From Microstegium vimineum (taxonomy: Eukaryota; Streptophyta; Magnoliopsida; Poales; Poaceae), in NCBI GenBank assembly GCA_022036555.1, contig CM039133.1:45708718-45772717 (forward strand): DNA of 64,000 nucleotides, given 5' to 3'. The notes below the pieces were generated by a model. That model was not told the DNA's origin and made no database searches. It saw only the letters and a list, made by a program, of their open reading frames with translations. The position numbers and the translations under genes are program-made. Below, one piece after another: positions 57,692-64,000 of the stretch (positions within the stretch are counted from its first letter, which is position 1; each line of letters begins with the position of its first letter).

Positions 57692-58003
57692 TGTCACACC
57701 GGGTTTTAAGAACCTCACATATAGCCACAAATTAAGGTGATATCAAAATACAATACTTAAATACATAACATATAAGGTCAAAGGATAACCTCAACACAGC
57801 AAACAGCGAAAAGACGACTCCAAACTTCGGGCGAAGGCTCCAACTTCACAGGGACAAATGACTGGTTGATCAGAAGCCTAACTCCTTTAAATCTTGCAAT
57901 CTGATATGGTTGATAAGGCAAGGGTGATCACTTAAAGTACTCAGCAAGAATAACACAGGGTTATGAAGCTCAAAAAGGCTAACGGTATCTTACTGCGGTT
58001 GCT
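57692..58003 (-). mobile_element. LTR 3'-end fragment, same family as the 39.8-kb solo LTR
   Basis: It starts TGTCACACCGGGTTTTAAGA, the complement of the solo LTR terminus, and follows that LTR in reverse through AACCCTGTGTTATTCTTGCT-type wording to about 58003, where similarity ends. Only the last 310 bp or so of the LTR remains. Confidence 0.75.
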
Positions 58004-58045
58004 AACACTATCTTCAGGCAGGGAGATCGAGCACAACGCACGGCT

Positions 58046-58543
58046 TGTCGACGAAATATGTGTCGCAGTCTACCTAGGGGGTACCCCACGGTAGTAGATT
58101 GTAGGCGGAGGTGTGGCGACGACGATCAAGCGTAACACAGAGAGCGTAGACATGGCGATTTAGATAGGTTCGGGCCGACAAATCGCCGTAATACCCTACG
58201 TCCTGTATTTTGGTGGCTGGATTGATATGAGTACTAGGTTAGAAGATCCGTAGATGAGATCTAGGGGATCGTACGTGAGATCTTTTGGAGGGGGTCCCTG
58301 CTCGCCTTATATAGCCGGGGAGCAGAGTTACAGTTTCCATATCCTAACAGATCACGATCGGTCCCTTTAGGTAAGGGATCCGAGTCTATCTACTAGGATC
58401 CTTCTTGGCGAACAAGGCTTCTTCGGAGTCCTTGGCGAGCATGACGGACTGGTCGCGTGCCGCAAGGCCTCGTGGGCTGGGCCGTCTTCTGGTCGGCAGG
58501 CCCATAAGGTCCCTGGGGATATGCCGAGGTAATATCCCCAACA
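58046..58543 (-). mobile_element. gypsy-type solo LTR with perfect target duplication
   Basis: On the minus strand it begins TGTTGGGGATATTACC and ends TTTCGTCGACA, 498 bp, flanked on both sides by CGGCT (58041-58045 and 58544-58548). A TATATAAGG box (minus strand, near 58310) precedes the presumed R region. No internal sequence is present, so it is a solo LTR. The short length and wording suit a grass Ty3/gypsy family. Confidence 0.85.
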
Positions 58544-58548
58544 CGGCT

Positions 58549-58850
58549 CGCCGTGGAGAGGGAGAGCGCGGCGTGTGACAGTGTCAGGCCAAAGGGAGGC
58601 GAGTGGAGAGGCAAAGAGTGAACCTAAACCATAGAGTCCTGTATTTAATTAATGAAGGCTATCGCGCCTTGCTGGGGCACCTTTGGACCTCGATCTTTCT
58701 TGAGGCGGGCCTTATAACCTGCCCGCCATTGTAAATCCATTTACTGTTGTGATTGTCTTAAGACGTCCGCCTCCGAAAATAGGGTACTTTCCATGGCGGT
58801 TATCTTAAGATGTCCACTACGGTAAATCAATTTACTGTGACAGACCGACA
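58549..58850. mobile_element. CACTA-like subterminal fragment
   Basis: Repeated short units in both orientations, such as GTAAATCCATTTACTG, CTTAAGACGTCCGCC, CTTAAGATGTCC and GGTAAATCAATTTACTG, are typical of CACTA (En/Spm) subterminal arrays in grasses. A CACTA terminus itself is not seen, so borders are approximate. Confidence 0.5.
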
Positions 58851-60122
58851 ATATAAATAAAAAAATGATCGTCTCCGTATATCGTGGGATTAACCGTGGC
58901 TGGCTAAAATAGAAGCCCGCCTCGGAGGCTTTGGGTGTAGCGTGGAAAGTCATTTGTGTAGCAGTGAGGTCTGAAAGTAACTTGAGCTTCACCAAGAAAG
59001 TTAATCTTGAAGCTGAAACAGAAATATCGTGAAGCTGAAACAAAAAAAATACCTTCAAGTGAGGCTGGGTTGTGCCAAACGAGACCTAAAAAACTCTAAG
59101 AACTTTCCTTCTACACTTGGGGAAATTGCGTAGAGATATGCTAATATAGAGGTAGAAGAACGTGGAGAAAAATAGACAGGGTTCTATATATAAGGGAGAA
59201 AGAAAATATAAAAGTTGTAAGGTAATTTGGAAATGGTTTGAGATTTTTGAAGCAAAATTGTCTTCTTATATTTTAAGATTGAGGTTAGGTGAACGGTTGG
59301 AGTAACCTAATTAACAAATGCGTTTTCAACTTTTTTTACCCACATGGAAAATTCATTGATATATGCATGGTTTGTTTTTCGGAACTATTTGATATGCTCT
59401 ACGCTCGTTTCTTGATTGGCAATTTTACTAATTACCCGAGATTATTAACGGAGATTTTGATCCCCTGACTCTATGTGAGTTAAAGTACGTTCTGTCAGTG
59501 CCGAGTGGTAGAGAAGTGACAGTTTAGTGGGCACAGTACTAGGGCGCGGAGCGGCAATTGGACCATGTCATGGCAAACTGTCTCCTCGATTTTTACGTAC
59601 CTTTCCACTTTCCACTTTCCACATCGAACCAGATCATCATGCACACATTCCTGGAAAGACTCGTAGACTCCAGGTCTTGGCATCTCACCTAACGAAAACT
59701 TTAAATCGTACAAGACCACATATACTATACTCCCTCCGTATCCTAATTAGATGATGTTTTGGACAACGATATGGTCTTCTAAACACAACTTTGATCTCTT
59801 GTTTTTATAAAAATATTTATGAAATAATGATATATGTATACTTTTATAAAAGTATTTTTCAAGATAAATCTATTTTATAATTTCCACATTTGGAATCTCT
59901 AAAACTTAAAAGTTATTGATGATTTATAATCTCAATGTTTGATCCAAAACTTGTCCAAAATGTCATCTAATTAGGATATAGAGGGAGTACAGTATATCAC
60001 AGAACATTAAAGAGAAAATTATGCACCAGATCAAGATAAAACACTTGGTTGTCCAATAGCATTTATCGCACTACACACGGTTCATTCGCAGGAAGCTTGG
60101 AGCATGGCGGCGTCGCCCTCCT
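58851..60122. other. spacer upstream of the receptor kinase pseudogene
   Basis: Contains the Stowaway element at 59730-59987 and otherwise AT-rich sequence without a supported gene. The last 130 bp should include the old promoter and leader of the kinase. Confidence 0.5.
59730..59987. mobile_element. Stowaway-like MITE
   Basis: CTCCCTCCGTATCCTAATTA and its inverted partner at the right end (complement CTCCCTCTATATCCTAATTA) are flanked by TA. Inverted similarity continues through GATGATGTTTTGGACAA and TTGTCCAAAATGTCATC. At 258 bp it is non-coding. Confidence 0.85.
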
Positions 60123-62017
60123 ATGCTCTGCTCCGCCGTATCCCCCTGCTTTGCCACGCTAGTGCAGGTGCTAATACTGCACCAAGCTCGGCTGCTGCCG
60201 TTGGCCGTGGCGAAAACCAAGCTCACCACCGATGAAAAACTCTCGCCGCCGGAGTACATCACCAGCCCGTCCGGCGACTTCGCCTTCGGCTTCCTTGCCC
60301 ACGAATCCGACCCGGGCATGCCACATGGTGCCGCTTCACCGGCGGCGACGGCAACTCCTCCCAGCCGCAGCCGCAGTCCGTGGTGTGGTTCGCCAAGGTG
60401 TCCAACAATAACATGGGCGCCACGGCAGGGTCTGTCCTCGGCATCCAGCGGCGCAACGGCCAGCTCACGCTCACCGACGCCGGCGGCACAGAGGTGTGGA
60501 CGGCCGTGGCCTCCGGCGGGAAGCCTGGGAACGTCGTCACGCTAAGCGACTCCGGCAACGTCCAGTTCCTCGGCGACGGGGGCCAGGTGCTCTGGTCGAG
60601 CTTCGATTGCCCGACGGACACGCTCCTGCCTGGCCAGTCTTTGCAGGGGGCTCTCTTCTCCAAGCGCGCGGAGGCAGAGTTCACCACTGGTCGGTTCAGC
60701 TTGGCCGTCCAAGCCGACGGCAACATCGTCCTCTGCAAGGACCTCTTCACCGGTGACACACTGAATAACGCCTTTGGGGACTGGGCACCAACGGCGGCAA
60801 CACGACCATCATCATGGACAACAATGGCGACCTCAACTACACACTCCACGGCGACGACGGCACCGTCGTCAACATCTCCTTGATTTCTCCCATGGCGGTG
60901 CCAACAGCAGCAACTACTTCCAGTTTGCCAGGGTGGACACTGATGGCATCGTGCGTACCTACTTTCCGCCCTAAAAACAGCAGCCACAACACCCGTGATG
61001 GGGGCTGCAACATGACGACGGGCGAGGGGCAGGGCATGTGTGGCCCAGGGTCATACTGCGTGGAGACCATGGGTCGCCTCGACTGCCTGTGCCCGCCTCG
61101 TTACACCTACATCGACGCGCTGCACGCCGGAGTTGGAGCCTCAGAGCTGCGCCGCGAACTCCGACAACAGCTCGGAGCAGTTCTCGCTCGTAGCTCGCGC
61201 TGCCCAACACCACCTGGGAGCTCTCCAAGTACTACAAGAAGTTCCCATCGATCGGTCACAGAGAAGCAGTGCCGAGAGTACTGCCTCAACGACTGCTACT
61301 GTGCGCTGCGGCCGCACTGATGGACGGTTCCCACTGCATGGAGGTGGCAGCGCTCATCAACGGCCGGAAAGCGGACAACATCTCGATGCCGGCGCTGATC
61401 AAGGTGCGGAAGGGGAATACCACTACTACCTACATGGAGACACCGTCGTCAGCAAGAACCAAGACGATACGTCCCTACAAGATGGTCGCCATTTGCTTGG
61501 CCTCTCTTTTGTTCATCACTGTCGGTGTCCTCTTGGCTTACATCATAAGGAACAGAAGAGATAGGCAGCAGCAGTCTTTGAGCTCCAGTGCCGTGAGGGC
61601 GTTCAGCTGGAAGGAGCTCTACCAGGCCACCAATGGCTTCAAGGAGCTGCTGGGCAAAGGGAGCTTCGGAGAGGTACGTCAAAGGCACGATGATGAGATC
61701 ATCGCGGTGAAGAAGCTCATCGACTCCAACGACTACAGCGAGCAGGAGTTCACGAACGAGGTGCAGTCCATAGGGCAGATCCACCACCGGTACCTGGTTC
61801 GTATGATCGGCTACTGCAAGGAAGGCAAGCATCGTATGCTCGTGTTCGAGTTCATGCCAGGAGGCTCACTCCACAGCTTCCTCTTCAAAGCCGAGGAACA
61901 ACTTCCATGGCGCCAGCGTGCTGACGCCGCTCTCGCAGTTGCTCGCGGGCTCGAGTACCTCCACGACGGCTGCAGCACCCCGGTCATCCACTGTGATATC
62001 AAGCCCGACAACATCCT
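60123..62017 (+). pseudogene. G-type lectin S-receptor-like kinase (LecRK), frameshifted and truncated
   Basis: Segments in order: a hydrophobic N-terminus like a signal peptide (ATG 60123), then a B-lectin domain (PPEYITSPSGDFAFGF, SVVWFAKVSNNN, LTLSDSGNVQFL-like, VLWSSFDCPTDTLLPGQSL), an EGF/PAN-like Cys-rich part (GMCGPGSYC, LDCLCPPRYTYID, CREYCLNDCYC), a transmembrane helix (MVAICLASLLFITVGVLLAY) and a Ser/Thr kinase (GKGSFGEV, IIAVKKLID, VFEFMPGGSL, VIHCDIKPDNIL). HCD in place of HRD marks a non-RD kinase, common among immune receptors. At least eight frame changes occur between 60310 and 61280. Coding stops at 62017, where a gypsy LTR begins within the catalytic loop. The lost C-terminal lobe should lie beyond the window. 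It is clearly non-functional. Confidence 0.85.
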
Positions 62018-63343
62018 TGTCGGGTGCGAAGGTAAGGGGTACCCTAAACCCTTCGATAAACTAACGCTAAACATAGCAACCATTTTTAAGACAGAGACCA
62101 GCCCACTGCTCAAGTCAGTAAGGTAAGACCCATCACTCGAGGGCCCCCTACACCAGCTATGGCAACCGGTCGCGGGCCGGCCCACCTCGACGAAAAGAGA
62201 CGGACGAGGGGCCGAACGAACGACCCCGCCGTCTCCACCTCGACGCCGAATAACGGACCGGGGGTTGAACGGACGACCCCCCGGCTCCTACCTCGACACC
62301 AGGTGACGGACGAGGGGTCGAGCGAACGACCCCTCGCCCTCTACTTCGATCCCTCCGAATCCGCCTCTGCTCGGCCCTACCTCGACGCCGAGTGACGGAC
62401 CAGGGGTCGGACGAACGACCCCCGCACGGGAGGCTCAATCAGCCCAACTGCTCCCGGTATGGGTTAAAGTAAATCCGCCTAACGCCATGGGCTCCCGCGT
62501 CCGCAGTCAAATCCAACAACTCTCCGTCATGTCCCTGATTCCTGTCAACTGTGTTGCTACTGCCGCCACGACGCGAGTACGGACTCCAGCAGCACCCCTC
62601 GGGACGTGAACAGTGCAGCCCTCGACGACGACTTCGGGGATACAACAGAGCCACGCAGGGCTCGACCCCCCCTCGACCGAGGGGTTCGACCCCTCCCTCC
62701 AACAACTCCAGTATGGGGCCCGTCCCATCCGCCCCGTCTCGCTTAGGCTGTGGGATTCACGCCCGTCTGCGGAAGCTGTGCCGCTACATGCCGCGGCGAC
62801 TACCACTGCCACCTCGACCCGGAGTGCCAAAAGGACGGGAAGGCCATGCCGGCACAGTACTCAACGTCCCTTCGCCGGAACTATGCCACGGACACGCCAC
62901 CCATACTACGACAGTTAGGATCCTGTACCCTCGGACCTCCCTTTGGTCTATAAAAGGGGACGCCGAGGTAGAAGAAAGGGATGGCTGGACTCTGAATGGA
63001 CTTTTTCAGACTCCACTCCTCAGACGACTCCATACCCGTACCACTCACACACCCCGCTACTTGATCGACCCCTTGAGCAGCCAACCCACTGCCTAGGGCA
63101 GCCCTGCTAGCCTTAGGCACCAGCTCACTCCGAGCACTTCGTGTAACTCAGCTTGTACCCCCCCTGTACGAGCACATTGGGTGCGAGATAATACAAGTCA
63201 TCCTCCCCCGCTGGACGTAGGGCCTTCCTTTGCCCGAACCAGGATAAACCTTGTGTCCATCTTGCATCACATCTGAGAGAGGGAGCACGCGATATACAAA
63301 TTTACTAGTTGGTGGTCTTGACCCCCGGGTCATAACACCGACA
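62018..63343 (+). mobile_element. gypsy 5' LTR inserted in the kinase pseudogene
   Basis: It begins TGTCGGGTGCGAAGG immediately after the kinase codons for NIL and ends GTCATAACACCGACA, 1326 bp. A TATAAAAG box lies at 62949-62956. A primer-site-like sequence and a gag-like frame follow, so this is the 5' LTR of a plus-strand element extending past the window. Its beginning (GGGGTACCCTAA) and end resemble the LTR at 9544-10707, so the families are related. The target duplication cannot be checked without the 3' LTR. Confidence 0.8.
62195..62425 (+). repeat. tandem repeats with palindromic cores in LTR U3
   Basis: Four diverged units each contain a GACGGAC-AGGGG half and a CGAACGACCCC half, joined to CCTCGACGCCGA-like sequence. 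The halves are mutually complementary (GGGGTCG with CGACCCC), so each unit could form a small hairpin. Confidence 0.65.
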
Positions 63344-63362
63344 GTTAGCGCGCCAGGTAGGG
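63344..63362 (+). other. putative primer binding site
   Basis: TTAGCGCGCCAGGTAGGGG starts within two bases of the LTR end, where reverse transcription priming occurs in gypsy elements. Its wording resembles sites in related grass elements. The cognate tRNA was not determined. Confidence 0.5.
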
Positions 63363-63400
63363 GAAATTGCGTGTCGATCAACTCCGAACTACTCTCTTAG

Positions 63401-64000
63401 ATGGATTCCACCATCCCACCACTTCCATTCACCACCGTCGTCTGGTTCGGCAGTCTAGGGTTCGTATCCACGGGCCAGGGCTACTTCATAGTCTTTCCCT
63501 TCGTTCGTGGCCTGGATAGCGGCAGCACTGGTACGCCGGGGCCAGCAAGGATCAGGCGACGATCCCTCCGCTTGCGCCTCTAGCCTGCGATCAGGAGGAG
63601 GCGCGAGCGACTCCGACGCGCTCGTCGCCGTGCGGATTCCGAGACGCTGGATGCCGTTTCCCCGGCCCCGGCTGGCGACACAGCCCCTCCCCGCAGGGGC
63701 CTGTTTGACCCACGCTTGTGGGCCGAGGGCGGGCGCCCCTCTGAGCGGGACTTTGGCTCCGCCATATTGTCGTCCCCGGGAGTCCCCGTGGCCTCTCCGA
63801 TGCACTCGACCCCGCTACCACCGTGTAACCCGTTCCCATACGGGCTCCACAACAGCGCAAGACTCTCCTTTGCCCTCGCAGGTTTGCAGATACAGACACG
63901 TAGCGAGTCTCCAGGGACTCCGTCACGTGCGACGATCAACCCCGTCACCACCTCTTCACCGGGCGAGCCGAGACTACCCCGGACATGGGGCACGTTACGG
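63401..64000 (+). pseudogene. gypsy gag N-terminal region, stop-interrupted and cut by window edge
   Basis: ATG at 63401 opens a frame closed by TAG at 63581-63583. The same frame then stays open to the window end and reads like the Arg-rich, Pro-rich N-terminal part of Tat-lineage gag (RRARRRADSETLDA, PYGLHNSARLSFALAGL). Either the stop inactivates this copy or translation starts after it. Gag packages the element RNA into particles. Identification is by style and position only. Confidence 0.5.

Noticed and set aside
57294..57728. 144-codon minus-strand ORF rich in Arg and Ala
   Set aside because: It is low complexity, crosses into an LTR fragment, and has no recognisable domain or codon signal.

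Overview
The window is nuclear DNA of a grass, most likely a panicoid such as sorghum, Miscanthus or sugarcane. This is inferred from GC-rich intron-poor exons, a DUF1618 gene (a family expanded in grasses), Tourist and Stowaway MITEs, and long-LTR copia and Tat-lineage gypsy elements. No database search was possible, so family names rest on recognised motifs and species is an inference. Most of the 64 kb is transposon-derived or featureless AT-rich spacer, with six cellular loci as islands.

Layout. 1-2.96 kb: 3' end and 3' LTR of a minus-strand Ty1/copia element. 2.96-10.7 kb: 5'-truncated, inactivated Tat-type Ty3/gypsy element on the plus strand, carrying a nested hAT element and ending in a 3' LTR. 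10.7-17.8 kb: spacer with a copia LTR fragment and several MITEs, including one Stowaway inside another. 18.19-19.41 kb: intact single-exon class I TCP transcription factor with a short upstream ORF. 19.4-24.9 kb: spacer. 24.89-31.63 kb: intact minus-strand CHFR-type E3 ubiquitin ligase reconstructed as 15 exons (479 aa, FHA-like region, RING, C-terminal PBZ finger), with one GC-AG intron. 31.6-35.4 kb: promoter and MITE spacer. 35.39-38.49 kb: intact four-exon cytosolic alkaline/neutral invertase (GH100, 555 aa). 39.1-43.3 kb: Mutator-like element whose right terminal repeat is split by a 3.39-kb solo LTR. 43.7-47.6 kb: a SIRE-type copia LTR, then a decayed L1-type LINE. 48.3-49.9 kb: frameshifted DUF1618 gene. 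50.6-55.7 kb: frameshifted RWD-RBR E3 ligase gene with a possible antisense unit in its large intron and a 94-bp hairpin just after its stop. 57.7-58.9 kb: LTR fragment, a solo LTR and CACTA-like sequence. 60.1-62.0 kb: lectin receptor kinase pseudogene cut in its catalytic loop by a gypsy LTR (62.02-63.34 kb), whose primer site and gag start run to the window end.

The genes do not form a pathway. The three loci left of 39 kb have clean reading frames, whereas the three right of 48 kb all carry several frameshifts. Either the right half is a pseudogene graveyard next to insertion-prone sequence, or it contains consensus errors in GC-rich exons. I see no CRISPR array, no convincing tRNA or rRNA gene and no clearly novel multi-gene system. 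The observations most worth following are the nested insertions with target duplications, the two GC-AG introns, the near-perfect hairpin, the kinase-interrupting element and a few orphan exon-like or promoter-like segments.
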